NCBI RefSeq assembly: GCF_963677685.1
Contig: NZ_OY782186.1
Coordinates: 1,798,001 to 1,862,000, forward strand
DNA length: 64,000 nucleotides
DNA from: an uncultured Bacteroides sp.
Lineage (GTDB): Bacteria; Bacteroidota; Bacteroidia; Bacteroidales; Bacteroidaceae
Reading direction: 5' to 3'
Within the stretch, counting starts at the first letter, position 1. Every line of letters starts with the position of its first letter. Shown piece by piece: positions 33,810 through 42,904 of this stretch. Position numbers and translations under genes: made by a program. Under the pieces are notes generated by a model that saw only the letters and a list, made by a program, of their open reading frames with translations, had not been told where the DNA came from and made no database searches.

Positions 33810-34307
33810 TTATTTATCCTTAACTTCCAGATCTCCTGAAAAGTCAATAGACTCTCTATTGTACATGTTTACAGTTATATGTGAACACCCTGTAGGGTAT
33901 ATGGTTATAAGGAATTTGAAAACATCTTCTTCAGTTTGCGTTGTTATCTCTATCTTAGCAGCTTCTTTTTTATCATATAATAGTTTATATGTTTTTATAG
34001 GAGCCTCAAAGGATAAACCATTTCCACCGCCGTAAGGAATGGAATATGCTCGTCCGTAGTAGGGAAGCCATGAAAAAACTGAGTCGTTTTTTACGCCTAA
34101 TGAATAGGGCGAAGTTAGAAATACATTTCGACCTCTTCTTGGTAAAGCTGTACCTACATTGATCTTATAATTCCGAGAGTCAATGAGTTCTTTTACCATT
34201 TGCTCATGCTTTGTTTTTTTTTCTTGCTTTTCTTGAGCATTTATCAATTGCATTTCTGTAGAAGAAAAGACCAATAGTAATGCAAAAATACGTATATTTG
34301 TTTTCAT
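33810..34307 (-). CDS. DUF4251 secreted protein
   Basis: A 165-residue protein with signal peptide MKTNIRIFALLLVFSSTEMQLINA, followed by a Lys/Glu-rich helix (EKQEKKTKHEQMVKELIDS) and a beta-rich DUF4251 domain. The latter has NYKINVGTALPRRGRNVFLTS, the Gly-rich YGRAYSIPYGGGNGLSFEAP and SHITVNMYNRESIDFSG. It is widespread in Bacteroides with no assigned function. Only three bases separate its stop from that of the convergent TRIC gene. Confidence 0.85.
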   Translation of the reverse strand: MKTNIRIFALLLVFSSTEMQLINAQEKQEKKTKHEQMVKELIDSRNYKINVGTALPRRGRNVFLTSPYSLGVKNDSVFSWLPYYGRAYSIPYGGGNGLSFEAPIKTYKLLYDKKEAAKIEITTQTEEDVFKFLITIYPTGCSHITVNMYNRESIDFSGDLEVKDK

Positions 34308-34648
34308 AGCTACAGCTTTTGTAATTTGTTTGTAATTCTAACAATTGAAATTCTATTTTTGATTGCTTATGTTCTATTTTTAACTTTTCCTTAATTGCTC
34401 TTTTTATTTGCTGTTTTGTTTTTATTTACAAAATTGTTCTATATGGCTTATTAAATGATGCTTTTACCTTGTTTTTCTATGCTGGCAGAAATCTTTTAAT
34501 TTTGTTATTTCCATTATAAAATGTTGAATGCTGTTTATTTTAAAAAAAATAGATTTAAAATAAGTTTTTATCATGACCTGATAACTATCAAATTGGGTGT
34601 GAAAACTATTATTTATTAGTTTTTGCCCCTAATAAAGATAGATATTCC
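34308..34648. other. AT-rich intergenic stretch without recognisable gene
   Basis: About 340 bases between divergent genes. It is very rich in T and A with no open frame of substance, no strong hairpin and no tRNA-like fold that I can see. It should contain the DUF4251 promoter on the reverse strand, but no clear TAnnTTTG box stands out. Confidence 0.4.
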
Positions 34649-34680
34649 CTTGCTTTTTTTAGAGAAAAGTTTTATACTTG
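34649..34680 (+). promoter_or_regulatory. Putative promoter of the sigma factor gene
   Basis: CTTG near 34649-34652, a 20-base spacer and TATACTTG (one mismatch to TAnnTTTG) ending at 34680. The predicted start near 34687 leaves about 40 bases before the preferred ATG at 34729. Confidence 0.4.
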
Positions 34681-34728
34681 CATTCAGAGAATCAACAAGA
34701 TATTATTCACTTAATAAAAGAGCAAAGT

Positions 34729-35232
34729 ATGAAAAGTTTAAGTTTCAAAAAAGATCTGATTAGTATTCAGGATGAGTTATTTCGCTTTGCATATAAATTA
34801 ACTGCCAATCGAGAAGAAGCAAATGATTTGTTGCAAGAAACTTCATTAAAGGCATTAGATAATGAAGATAAATATATTCCTGAAACTAATTTTAAGGGAT
34901 GGATGTATACAATCATGCGTAACATCTTTATTAATAATTATCGTAAGATAGTAAGAGATCAGACTTATGTAGATCAGACAGACAATTTGTATCATCTCAA
35001 TTTACCTCAAAACTCCGGTTTTGATAGTACAGAGGGGGCATATGATTTGAAAGAAATGCATCGTATTTTAAATGCCTTGCCTAAAGAGTACAAGCTACCT
35101 TTTTCTATGCATGTTTCGGGATTTAAATATCGTGAAATAGCTGAAAAACTTAATTTACCTTTAGGTACCGTTAAAAGCCGTATTTTCTTTACTAGACAGA
35201 GATTACAGGAAGAATTGAAAGATTTTGTTTAA
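34729..35232 (+). CDS. ECF-type RNA polymerase sigma factor
   Basis: A 167-residue sigma-70 family factor from ATG 34729. An upstream in-frame TTG lies inside the predicted promoter and is unlikely to be the start. Region 2 spans about 10-80 (FRFAYKLTANREEANDLLQETSLKAL and FKGWMYTIMRNIFINNYRK). Region 4 spans about 110-165 (LNALPKEYKLPFSMHVSGFKYREIAEKLNLPLGTVKSRIFFTRQRL) with a complete helix-turn-helix. No anti-sigma gene is adjacent, unlike SusC-linked ECF pairs, so it may belong to the free-standing ECF group. Target genes are not evident. Confidence 0.92.
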   Translation: MKSLSFKKDLISIQDELFRFAYKLTANREEANDLLQETSLKALDNEDKYIPETNFKGWMYTIMRNIFINNYRKIVRDQTYVDQTDNLYHLNLPQNSGFDSTEGAYDLKEMHRILNALPKEYKLPFSMHVSGFKYREIAEKLNLPLGTVKSRIFFTRQRLQEELKDFV

Positions 35233-35320
35233 ATACCTGAATTTATAGTTGTTTTCTTATAAAGAGAAAGCTTCTTCAGACTCTTGTTTTTTTAGTATAG
35301 ATTTTAGTATATAATTGCTG

Positions 35321-35361
35321 AAAGGGATAGAACGTTCAAATTACGTGTCTATCCCTTTTTT
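35321..35361 (+). terminator. Terminator after the sigma factor gene
   Basis: AAAGGGATAGA (35321-35331) pairs with TCTATCCCTTT (35348-35358), continuing in a T run. It lies 88 bases past the stop codon. Confidence 0.75.
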
Positions 35362-35436
35362 TATCATTATGCTTTAATTATTGTGATATCTTGTAAAAAG
35401 AAGACTTTATTGTGTCTTTCTGTCGTATCTTATCAT

Positions 35437-35444
35437 TATATTTG
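35437..35444 (+). promoter_or_regulatory. Putative -7 box for the carboxyltransferase gene
   Basis: TATATTTG matches TAnnTTTG exactly, followed by TG; the expected start is near 35451 and the ATG is at 35496. The -33 region (TTGTG) is only a partial match. Confidence 0.45.
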
Positions 35445-35495
35445 TGCGAATCAATCAATCTATTTAACAGAATAAGCATATTTTAACCTAAAGCA

Positions 35496-37274
35496 ATGAA
35501 AAAAGAAATTAAATTTAGCCTTGTCTATCGTGACATGTGGCAATCCTCGGGGAAATACCAACCTCGTGTAGATCAATTAATGAAGGTTGCCCCTTTGATT
35601 GTAGAAATGGGTTGTTTTGCCCGTGTAGAAACTAATGGTGGAGCTTTTGAACAAGTGAATTTATTGTATGGAGAAAATCCGAATAAAGCCGTTCGGGAGT
35701 TTACGAAGCCTTTTAACGAGGCTGGTATACAAACTCATATGCTAGATCGCGGATTGAATGGACTTCGTATGTACCCTGTTCCTTCAGATGTTCGACAATT
35801 AATGTATAAAGTAAAACATGCTCAAGGGGTTGATATTACTCGTATCTTTTGTGGTTTGAATGAAGTAAGAAATATTATTCCTTCCATCCATTACGCATTA
35901 GATGCCGGAATGATTCCTCAGGCAACTCTTTGTATCACCTTTTCTCCTGTTCATACGGTAGAGTACTATCTTAATATTGCAGATCAACTGATTGCTGCTG
36001 GAGCACCAGAAATATGTTTAAAGGATATGGCTGGTGTAGGAAGACCCGGAATGCTAGGGAGGTTGACAAAAGCAATAAAAGAAAAGCATCCTGATATTGT
36101 TATTCAATATCATGGGCATTCTGGTCCTGGACTCTCTATGGCTTCTATTTTGGAGGTTTGTGAAAATGGAGCGGATGTTATTGATGTGGCTATGGAACCA
36201 CTCTCTTGGGGAAAGGTTCATTCTGATGTTATTTCTGTACAGGCTATGTTGAAAGATGAAGGCTTTCAGGTTCCTGAGATAAATATGAAGGCATATATGA
36301 AAGTACGAGCTTTAACTCAGGAATTTATTGATGAATTTTTGGGGTATTTTATGGATCCTACAAATAAACACATGTCTTCTCTTTTGTTAAAATGTGGTTT
36401 ACCAGGAGGTATGATGGGATCTATGATGGCTGATTTGAAAGGAGTACACTCTGGAATAAATATGATTTTACGTAGTAAAGATCAAGAAGAACTAACTCTG
36501 GATGATTTACTATTAATGTTGTTTGATGAAGTAGAATATGTATGGCCTAAATTGGGCTATCCACCTTTAGTTACTCCTTTTAGTCAATATGTAAAAAATG
36601 TCTCACTAATGAATGTGATGGCTTTAGTTAAGGGAGAAGAGCGTTGGAGTATGATCGATAGTCATACTTGGGATATGATTTTAGGTAAAAGTGGCAAGCT
36701 ACCAGGTGAGTTAGCTCCTGAAATAATCGAATTGGCTAAATCTAAAGGTTTAGTGTTTACTGATGAAGACCCTCAAAAGAATTATCCTGATCAACTTGAT
36801 GAATATAGGAATGAGATGAAAGAAAATGCATGGGATTGTGGCCTTGATGATGAAGAATTGTTTGAATTGGCTATGCATGATCGTCAATATCGAGATTATA
36901 AATCCGGTGTAGCTAAGAAACGTTTTGAAGACGAATTTCAAAGAGCAAAAGATGTTGCTCTCGTCGGGAAAGGTGTTTCTGAGGAAGATTTGAAGAAATT
37001 TAAGAGAGCTAAGGCTGAACCGATAACGGCCATAGAGAAAGGACGGGTTATCTGGGAAATAGATGTTGAATCTCCATCTATGCCGCCGGTAATAGGTCAA
37101 CGTTATGTTTCAGATGATACTTTGTGTTATATTGCCACTCCATGGGGCACTCATGATAAAGTTCTAGCTAATTTCGCTGGTCGTATTGTTGAAGTATGCG
37201 CAAAACAAGGTGGCTTAGTGAATAAAGGAGATATATTAGCTTATATAGAAAGAAGTGATATTGATGTGGCGTAA
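35496..37274 (+). CDS. Carboxyltransferase-type protein (oxaloacetate decarboxylase alpha / pyruvate carboxylase B-like) lacking the biotin lysine
   Basis: A 592-residue protein. The N-terminal HMGL-like TIM barrel (about 5-290) keeps metal and catalytic residues: Asp in YRDMWQSSG, Lys in CLKDMAGVG near 178, and both His in YHGHSGPG near 205. The conserved carboxylase region (PYC_OADA-like) follows to about 460. The C-terminal 70 residues have the shape of a biotinyl domain (GRIVEVCAKQGGLVNKGDILAYIE), but the biotinylation motif (A/V)MKM is replaced by TPWGT, so biotin could not be attached there. It is a single-gene unit. It may use another protein's biotin domain or have a changed function. 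Confidence 0.8.
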   Translation: MKKEIKFSLVYRDMWQSSGKYQPRVDQLMKVAPLIVEMGCFARVETNGGAFEQVNLLYGENPNKAVREFTKPFNEAGIQTHMLDRGLNGLRMYPVPSDVRQLMYKVKHAQGVDITRIFCGLNEVRNIIPSIHYALDAGMIPQATLCITFSPVHTVEYYLNIADQLIAAGAPEICLKDMAGVGRPGMLGRLTKAIKEKHPDIVIQYHGHSGPGLSMASILEVCENGADVIDVAMEPLSWGKVHSDVISVQAMLKDEGFQVPEINMKAYMKVRALTQEFIDEFLGYFMDPTNKHMSSLLLKCGLPGGMMGSMMADLKGVHSGINMILRSKDQEELTLDDLLLMLFDEVEYVWPKLGYPPLVTPFSQYVKNVSLMNVMALVKGEERWSMIDSHTWDMILGKSGKLPGELAPEIIELAKSKGLVFTDEDPQKNYPDQLDEYRNEMKENAWDCGLDDEELFELAMHDRQYRDYKSGVAKKRFEDEFQRAKDVALVGKGVSEEDLKKFKRAKAEPITAIEKGRVIWEIDVESPSMPPVIGQRYVSDDTLCYIATPWGTHDKVLANFAGRIVEVCAKQGGLVNKGDILAYIERSDIDVA

Positions 37275-37279
37275 GGCTT

Positions 37280-37975
37280 TTATTTGCCTTTTTTCTCTTT
37301 TTTAGGAAAGGTAGGTAAAGCTTTCATTAATCGTAATATCTGTTGCTGTCTTCGTTTGATGTAAGGAGATGGTTTTGACGAATCAAAACGTATAGGATTG
37401 GGCAATGTCGCTGCTATTAATGCGCATTGCCCTTTTTTTAATTTTGAGGCTTTGGTCTTGAATTTATATTTGGCAGCTGCTTCAACTCCATAAATGCCAT
37501 CACCCATCTCTATAGAATTTAAGTATACTTCCATTATTCGTTCTTTTGACCATGCGAATTCTATTAGTACGGTAAAATATACCTCAAATCCTTTTCTTAG
37601 CCATGAAGATTGTGGCCATAAGAACACATTCTTTGCCGTTTGTTGGCTAATTGTACTGGCTCCCCTCTTTTTCTTTCTCTTTTCATTCTCTTTAATGGCT
37701 TTTTTTATCTCTATCATATCGAAGCCGTTATGCGTAGGGAAGCGGTTGTCTTCTGATGCTATGACCGCCATAGCCATTTGAGGAGATATTTCTTTTAAAG
37801 GAACCCATTTATGTTTCCATGTCTTTTTTTCGTGGTTAGCGATTTGTTGAACGTATCTTATAAACATAAGAGGGGTGGCGTATACGGGGATATAACGGTA
37901 AGCTACTACGGCAAGAATAGTAGAGAAGAAAAATAGAATAAGCAGGTTGCGAATAATGCGAAGCATCTTTTTCAT
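37280..37975 (-). CDS. mtgA: Monofunctional peptidoglycan transglycosylase
   Basis: A 231-residue GT51 glycosyltransferase polymerising lipid II into glycan strands. From the preferred start at 37975 ([10 protein letters not shown]) there is one N-terminal membrane anchor (about 8-30). Then comes the GT51 domain with catalytic Glu in [14 protein letters not shown], the [14 protein letters not shown] motif, and the second Glu in [23 protein letters not shown] longer frame with upstream Met codons is possible but adds no recognised sequence. It is convergent with the carboxyltransferase gene, five bases apart. Confidence 0.93.
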   Translation of the reverse strand: MKKMLRIIRNLLILFFFSTILAVVAYRYIPVYATPLMFIRYVQQIANHEKKTWKHKWVPLKEISPQMAMAVIASEDNRFPTHNGFDMIEIKKAIKENEKRKKKRGASTISQQTAKNVFLWPQSSWLRKGFEVYFTVLIEFAWSKERIMEVYLNSIEMGDGIYGVEAAAKYKFKTKASKLKKGQCALIAATLPNPIRFDSSKPSPYIKRRQQQILRLMKALPTFPKKEKKGK

Positions 37976-38111
37976 AAGCATGAATATATCCGAATATGCT
38001 ATATGGCTGATTAATAAAAACAAATTTCACAAATCACTGAATTATAGACATTAATTCGGCAATTTGTGAAATTTTTCTGATATATGTAAATTATATGTTT
38101 CTAGCAACTAA

Positions 38112-38786
38112 TTATTTGCCGGCTTCAGCATTTTTAATCATTTGTTCGCTAGCATACATATATATTTCAACCCGACGATTTTGATCTGCAGTCATCGTAT
38201 TATCATATTGATCATATCCAACTCCTTGAACGGATTTGAATTGAGAAGGAGAGACTCCGCAAATTTGTAGATAATTGCCTACAGCTTTTGCACGTCTTGC
38301 AGATACAGTCTGATTTGCTTCATAGCTGCCTACCTTATCAGTGTGTCCGATGATAGCTATATCAATAGTTGGATCTGATTTTAGAATACCCGCAAAATCA
38401 CTTAGTGACTGTTTTGATTTAGCGCTTAGGGTAGATGAATTAAAGCCAAAAAGAATCCCTGACTCAAATGTCACTTTTACAGCAGATAACCCATTTGAGT
38501 CTGTGATTTTTTCAACATTTGCTCCATCAATTTTAGCCGCTGCGGCAGCATTCTTATCCATTTTACGGCCAATAACAACTCCAGCAGTTCCACCTACAGC
38601 AGTTCCAATAGCTGCACCAATTAGTGCTCCTTTTCCTTTACCGGCTATCCCACCTATGATCGCACCAAGTGCTGCTCCTGAACCGGCTCCGATAGCGCCA
38701 CCTCTTACAGTATTACTTGTTGTACCACAGCTTCCGAATATTAAAGAAGCACTTAAAAATAATGCTAAAAATTTGATCTTTTTCAT
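38112..38786 (-). CDS. OmpA-family lipoprotein with glycine zipper
   Basis: A 224-residue protein. The lipoprotein signal MKKIKFLALFLSASLIFGSC (Cys20) leads to a Gly/Ala-rich glycine-zipper segment (about 30-75, repeated GAxxGAxxGG patterns with RKMDK at its end). A Pal/YiaD-type OmpA_C domain follows (about 105-215) with IAIIGHTDKVGSYEANQTVSARRA and the peptidoglycan-binding NRRVEIYMY. Such proteins tether the outer membrane to peptidoglycan. It is monocistronic with a clear -7 box upstream. Confidence 0.92.
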   Translation of the reverse strand: MKKIKFLALFLSASLIFGSCGTTSNTVRGGAIGAGSGAALGAIIGGIAGKGKGALIGAAIGTAVGGTAGVVIGRKMDKNAAAAAKIDGANVEKITDSNGLSAVKVTFESGILFGFNSSTLSAKSKQSLSDFAGILKSDPTIDIAIIGHTDKVGSYEANQTVSARRAKAVGNYLQICGVSPSQFKSVQGVGYDQYDNTMTADQNRRVEIYMYASEQMIKNAEAGK

Positions 38787-38834
38787 AATTCTTTTTTATT
38801 GTTCCGTCTTTTGATTATTTCCTATAAAACATTG

Positions 38835-38842
38835 CAAAGGTA
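38835..38842 (-). promoter_or_regulatory. Putative -7 box for the OmpA-like lipoprotein gene
   Basis: The reverse-strand TACCTTTG, followed by C, is a perfect match to the preferred Bacteroides form TAnnTTTG(C), 48 bases upstream of the start. The -33 element is not clear. Confidence 0.45.
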
Positions 38843-38918
38843 TAAATAGTTCCTCAATTTTGATTATTAATTTTGTCTAAAAGAGGCACATTTAATAATG
38901 CTTCAAGTATAATATATC

Positions 38919-40265
38919 TTATGTTTTTTTATACATGAGTGCTTTCTTTTTAATTAGAATAAACCAGATGGCCAATATTAATCCTTTAGCTATGCAAGTA
39001 GAGCTAATTGCCCACCATATACCATCTATGCCCATTCCTATGCGAATAAAAAGATATGCTAAAGGTATTCTCATGTAATTAAAGATAATACTTATTATTG
39101 CTGGGGGAAGTGTGCGACCAATTCCATAGAATATTCCTTGGGTTGTAATTTCAAGCATCATGAATAATTGAGAATAGCCTGAGATTCGAAGATATTCTCC
39201 TCCTGAAAGATAAGCTTCATGCTCAGGTATGAATATAGAAAAAACTTCATTTCCATAGAAAACAAACAATAGTGTTGTAAATGTTCCTAAAATGAAGGTC
39301 ATCCATAATGTAGTATGCCAAGCTTTTATGACCCTTGTCATATTACCAGCTGCGTAATTCTGTGCGATGAATGCCCCTAATGCCGTTGAGAATCCTTGTG
39401 AAGTATTCCACGTTATAGCTTCTATTTGACCTCCCGTTGTTAAAGTCATTAATCCGATATGCCCTCCAGTTTCGGAAGCTGTCCGGCATAGGAACATATT
39501 TACAAAAGCGAATAGAAGGTTGAGTGCTGTGACAGGTAATCCTAATTTAAAGATTCTAAAAGTGTGTTTTTTATATAGTAGAGTGAAGAAAGGAAATCTG
39601 TCTAGAAGGATGTCTTTATAGCGAAGTTGGTATATAAATAAAAGAAGCACAGAAGCTTCTGAAATCCATGTAGCATATGCTGCACCATTTATTCCTAATT
39701 TCAATTGAAAGATGAAAAGCGGGTCCAATATCATGTTTATGACTAGTCCTGTTCCGCTAATAAAAAATGGGATATTGCTTCTTCCTGCAGCATTGTATAT
39801 TCCGGTAAAAGCTGCAGATAAGAAAATAAATGGGAGTCCGGTAGAAATAATCTTTAAATATGAGATGGCATTTTCTGTTATTGCCTCTTCTAATTCATAT
39901 ATTTGAATAATAGGTTTAGCTAACAAAAAGAGAATGCTTCCACATATAAGAGAGAGTAATAATGCTATAGAAACATTATGTGAAGCAAATAGTCTGGCAT
40001 CTTTCATGTTTTCACTGCCAATGGATTGCCCAACACTGACTTCGGCTCCAACTTTATTTAGCAAAGATATAGATGCTGCCATCCATGTTAATATGCTTAC
40101 CGCTCCTATAGCAGCTACCGACTCACTTCCTAATCTGCCTACCCATGCCATATCAGTAAGACTATAAGCCATTTGAATAAAAGAAGTAGCCATGATAGGC
40201 AAGGCTAGTTTGAATAGTTGTTTGTGAATAGGACCTTTAGTTAATCTATTTATTCCTTGGCTCAT
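38919..40265 (-). CDS. MATE family efflux transporter
   Basis: A 448-residue inner-membrane protein with twelve predicted helices in two MatE halves. The first begins KLALPIMATSFIQMAYSLTDMAWVGRLG and the second has FKLGLPVTALNLLFAFVNMFLCR near 240. Members of this family export cationic drugs or metabolites using Na+ or H+. It is transcribed away from the pectin locus and is its left boundary. Substrate cannot be inferred. Confidence 0.93.
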   Translation of the reverse strand: MSQGINRLTKGPIHKQLFKLALPIMATSFIQMAYSLTDMAWVGRLGSESVAAIGAVSILTWMAASISLLNKVGAEVSVGQSIGSENMKDARLFASHNVSIALLLSLICGSILFLLAKPIIQIYELEEAITENAISYLKIISTGLPFIFLSAAFTGIYNAAGRSNIPFFISGTGLVINMILDPLFIFQLKLGINGAAYATWISEASVLLLFIYQLRYKDILLDRFPFFTLLYKKHTFRIFKLGLPVTALNLLFAFVNMFLCRTASETGGHIGLMTLTTGGQIEAITWNTSQGFSTALGAFIAQNYAAGNMTRVIKAWHTTLWMTFILGTFTTLLFVFYGNEVFSIFIPEHEAYLSGGEYLRISGYSQLFMMLEITTQGIFYGIGRTLPPAIISIIFNYMRIPLAYLFIRIGMGIDGIWWAISSTCIAKGLILAIWFILIKKKALMYKKT

Positions 40266-40266
40266 A

Positions 40267-40296
40267 TTTGATATTCTCTTAAATCTACTACCTTTG
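40267..40296 (+). promoter_or_regulatory. Candidate promoter of the pectin utilisation locus
   Basis: TTTG at 40267-40270, an 18-base spacer and TACCTTTG at 40289-40296 followed by C. The forward orientation faces the isomerase-like gene at 40468, giving a leader of about 165 bases. The boxes overlap the region just upstream of the divergent MATE gene. Confidence 0.45.
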
Positions 40297-40467
40297 CGGC
40301 ACTATTAGTAACGTATAATTTTAACAGCTTTCAAAGATAGATAAAATCTTAAAAATCTTCTCTTAAACTTTTTTTATATTTTTTTGATCTTTGCTGATTA
40401 CAGAACTTATCTTGCATCGTCTTCTTAAATATAAGAGTGAAAGAAACAACTAACTTTTTGGATATTT

Positions 40468-41355
40468 ATGAAGTTTAAATATGCCTTGTTGTCTATCTTT
40501 TGTTTGTGTCTCGTTATGCCAATTAAGGCCTTGAACCCGAAAAAACAAAAGAAGAGCCAGCATTATAAAATTGCTGTGTGCGATTGGATGATACTAAAAC
40601 GGCAGAAAATAGGTTCTTTTGAATTAGTAAGAGAACTTGGTGGAGATGGAGTTGAAATGGATATGGGGGGATTAGGCAAAAGAGATTCTTTTGATAATAA
40701 GCTTAGGCAACCCTATTTCCAAAAGCTTTTTAAAGATAAATCTAATAAATATAAAGTAGAAATAGCGTCTATTGCAATGTCTGCTTTTTATGGACAATCT
40801 TTTGTTAATCGTCCTAATTATACAGAATTAGTGCAAGATTGTCTTAATACTATGAAAGTCATGAAAGTGAAAGTTGCCTTTTTGCCGTTAGGGGTGGGAT
40901 GCGATCTTAATAAGCATCCTGAAATTCGTCCGGAATTGGTTCGTCGATTGAAAATTATTGGTGATATGGCTATCCGACAAAAAGTTGTTATTGGCATTGA
41001 GACCTCACTCGATGCTCAAAATGAAGTTACTTTATTAAAAGAAATCAATTCAAAAGGAATCAAAATCTATTATAAATTTCAAAATGCCTTGGAAGCAGGG
41101 CGTAACCTTTATGACGAATTAAGGATTCTTGGTAAAAAACGAATTTGTCAGATCCATTGTACAGATACAGATGGCGTTACTTTGCCTTACAACACTCGTT
41201 TAGATATGAATAAAGTGAAGACTGTCCTATCTGAAATAGGCTGGTCTGGATGGTTAGTTGTTGAACGTTCTCGTGATAAAAACGATGTTCGTAATGTGCG
41301 GCAGAACTATGGGATAAATGTTGAATATTTGAAAGATGTTTTTCAAAAAAAATAA
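40468..41355 (+). CDS. Secreted sugar phosphate isomerase/epimerase-like TIM-barrel protein
   Basis: A 295-residue protein with signal peptide MKFKYALLSIFCLCLVMPIKA, then an AP-endonuclease-2/xylose-isomerase-like barrel. Features are ELVRELGGDGVEMDMGG near 53-68, VVIGIETSLDAQNEV near 172 with the metal-ligand Glu, ICQIHCTDTDGVTLP near 225 and WSGWLVVERSRDKNDV near the end. Family enzymes isomerise or epimerise sugars. An exported version is common in Bacteroidetes and would act on free monosaccharide in the periplasm. It is the first gene of the pectin locus; the next gene starts 27 bases on. Confidence 0.8.
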   Translation: MKFKYALLSIFCLCLVMPIKALNPKKQKKSQHYKIAVCDWMILKRQKIGSFELVRELGGDGVEMDMGGLGKRDSFDNKLRQPYFQKLFKDKSNKYKVEIASIAMSAFYGQSFVNRPNYTELVQDCLNTMKVMKVKVAFLPLGVGCDLNKHPEIRPELVRRLKIIGDMAIRQKVVIGIETSLDAQNEVTLLKEINSKGIKIYYKFQNALEAGRNLYDELRILGKKRICQIHCTDTDGVTLPYNTRLDMNKVKTVLSEIGWSGWLVVERSRDKNDVRNVRQNYGINVEYLKDVFQKK

Positions 41356-41382
41356 AACTATGTTTAATTAATATCTAATTTT

Positions 41383-42876
41383 ATGAGGAATAAATTTAAA
41401 ATTATTGGCGGAATCTGCTGTCTATTGATACTTCTTCTTGGAGTCTCTTGTGCCGATGGTATAAGCGACAGTGAAAGATTTTCGGGAGGTGTAATAAATA
41501 CGCAGTTGGAATCGCCAAACGCTGATGGTTTCAGTTTTACAGTATTGGCTAGAACTGATGGTTCAGAAGGAGTGAAAATGACTTGGCCAGTAGTTTACGG
41601 TGCAGGCGGCTATTTGTTGAATGTTACGAATGTAGATAGCCCTTTAGCCCCAATTGTGCTAGTGAAGGATAGTTTCATCGATGGTTGTTCTGTGATTTTT
41701 GATACAAAGGAAGATACGAATTACAAGATCAGTATAAAAGCCTTAGGCAACGAAATGCTGAATAATAAAACAGCTGAATCTGCAACTACACTTGCATTCT
41801 CTACCCTAATTCCGGCAGTAACTATTCCTGAAGGTCGAGACATTGCTGAGTTTATTAAGGCAAATCTTCAAGTTAGTGATACAGAACAAGGCTTTGAATT
41901 GCAAGGAGGTAAAACGTACACCTTAAACAGTGTTGTTGATTTTGGTTTGAATACAATAACATTTCGAGGCGATAAATTTAATAGGCCAATAGTGATTGTC
42001 GGTTCTGAAGGTGGCTTAATGACTCAAGGTGGATTGAAAGTGAAATTTATTAATTTTGATTGCACGGAAATGATTCAGACTGGTGTCTTAACTTTGAGCG
42101 ATAATCCTTCAGAAACTATTTCTACAACAGCTTTAGGTTATAAGGAGAAGGCTGGCGCAAATCAAGATGGATATGTTATAGAGAAGCCAGTTATCTTTCA
42201 AGATTGCAATTTCAAAAATGTTAAAAACAGTATTCTTTATGGTAATAAGAAAAATTGGAGTTTGCGTGATTTCCGTATTAATAATTGCATTCTTCAATTA
42301 AATAACTCAGGATCGAAGCCTGTTATCAATCTTTATGGAGGTAGAAATGGTTTGATTAAAGAGCTAACGATAAAGAAAAGTACTTTTTATAATTTGAGTG
42401 ATAATAGTTCCGCATATTTTATTCGCTATAGTAATTCAAGTAATGCGCAGCCAAAGAAAATATTTGGAAAAGCCGAAGATTCTTCAACTTTTACTATTTC
42501 ATATAATACATTTTGTAAAACTATGAATGGAAAGGATTTTGCTAATAACATGGCCAACACCAAATCATTAGTTTTTAATGTTGATCATAATATATTTTAC
42601 GATACTTATCGGATAAACAAGTTGCTTTCTTCACAAGCTAAGAGATATACAGAAGGTAACACAATCTTTGGTGTTAAAAAATCAGTAGATTCAGGTGATA
42701 CAGGTAAGAAAGATACTCAGGGTAATCCTTATGCAATGCTTGAAGATCCAAATTTTTCTGGACCCATAGATATGGCATTTGATTTAAGTCAACCTCACGG
42801 TGGGGTGAACTTTAAAACATCAGCTCCTGTTGCTAGCGAGAATAAAAGTGGGGATCCCCGTTGGTCTAAAGAATAG
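41383..42876 (+). CDS. Fn3-like plus beta-helix lipoprotein (DUF5123/DUF4957 type)
   Basis: A 497-residue surface-type lipoprotein. The lipobox LLGVSC (Cys23) is followed by a fibronectin-III-like domain (about 45-140, RTDGSEGVKMTWPVVYGAGGYLLNV). A right-handed beta-helix region carries repeated Asn-rich rungs (about 170-450, PVIFQDCNFKNVKNSILYG, TFTISYNTFCKTMNGKDF). This layout fits the DUF4957/DUF5123 proteins found beside susCD in pectin loci, thought to bind or cleave polygalacturonate at the surface. No lyase catalytic Lys/Arg pattern is evident, so a glycan-binding role is my preferred inference. Confidence 0.75.
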   Translation: MRNKFKIIGGICCLLILLLGVSCADGISDSERFSGGVINTQLESPNADGFSFTVLARTDGSEGVKMTWPVVYGAGGYLLNVTNVDSPLAPIVLVKDSFIDGCSVIFDTKEDTNYKISIKALGNEMLNNKTAESATTLAFSTLIPAVTIPEGRDIAEFIKANLQVSDTEQGFELQGGKTYTLNSVVDFGLNTITFRGDKFNRPIVIVGSEGGLMTQGGLKVKFINFDCTEMIQTGVLTLSDNPSETISTTALGYKEKAGANQDGYVIEKPVIFQDCNFKNVKNSILYGNKKNWSLRDFRINNCILQLNNSGSKPVINLYGGRNGLIKELTIKKSTFYNLSDNSSAYFIRYSNSSNAQPKKIFGKAEDSSTFTISYNTFCKTMNGKDFANNMANTKSLVFNVDHNIFYDTYRINKLLSSQAKRYTEGNTIFGVKKSVDSGDTGKKDTQGNPYAMLEDPNFSGPIDMAFDLSQPHGGVNFKTSAPVASENKSGDPRWSKE

Positions 42877-42904
42877 CTAAATGAATAATTTTAATCCTAT
42901 AAAG

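Noticed and set aside
41383..42876. Polysaccharide lyase assignment for the beta-helix lipoprotein
   Set aside because: The rungs are visible but no lyase catalytic motif could be identified, so only a beta-helix/glycan-binding call is kept.
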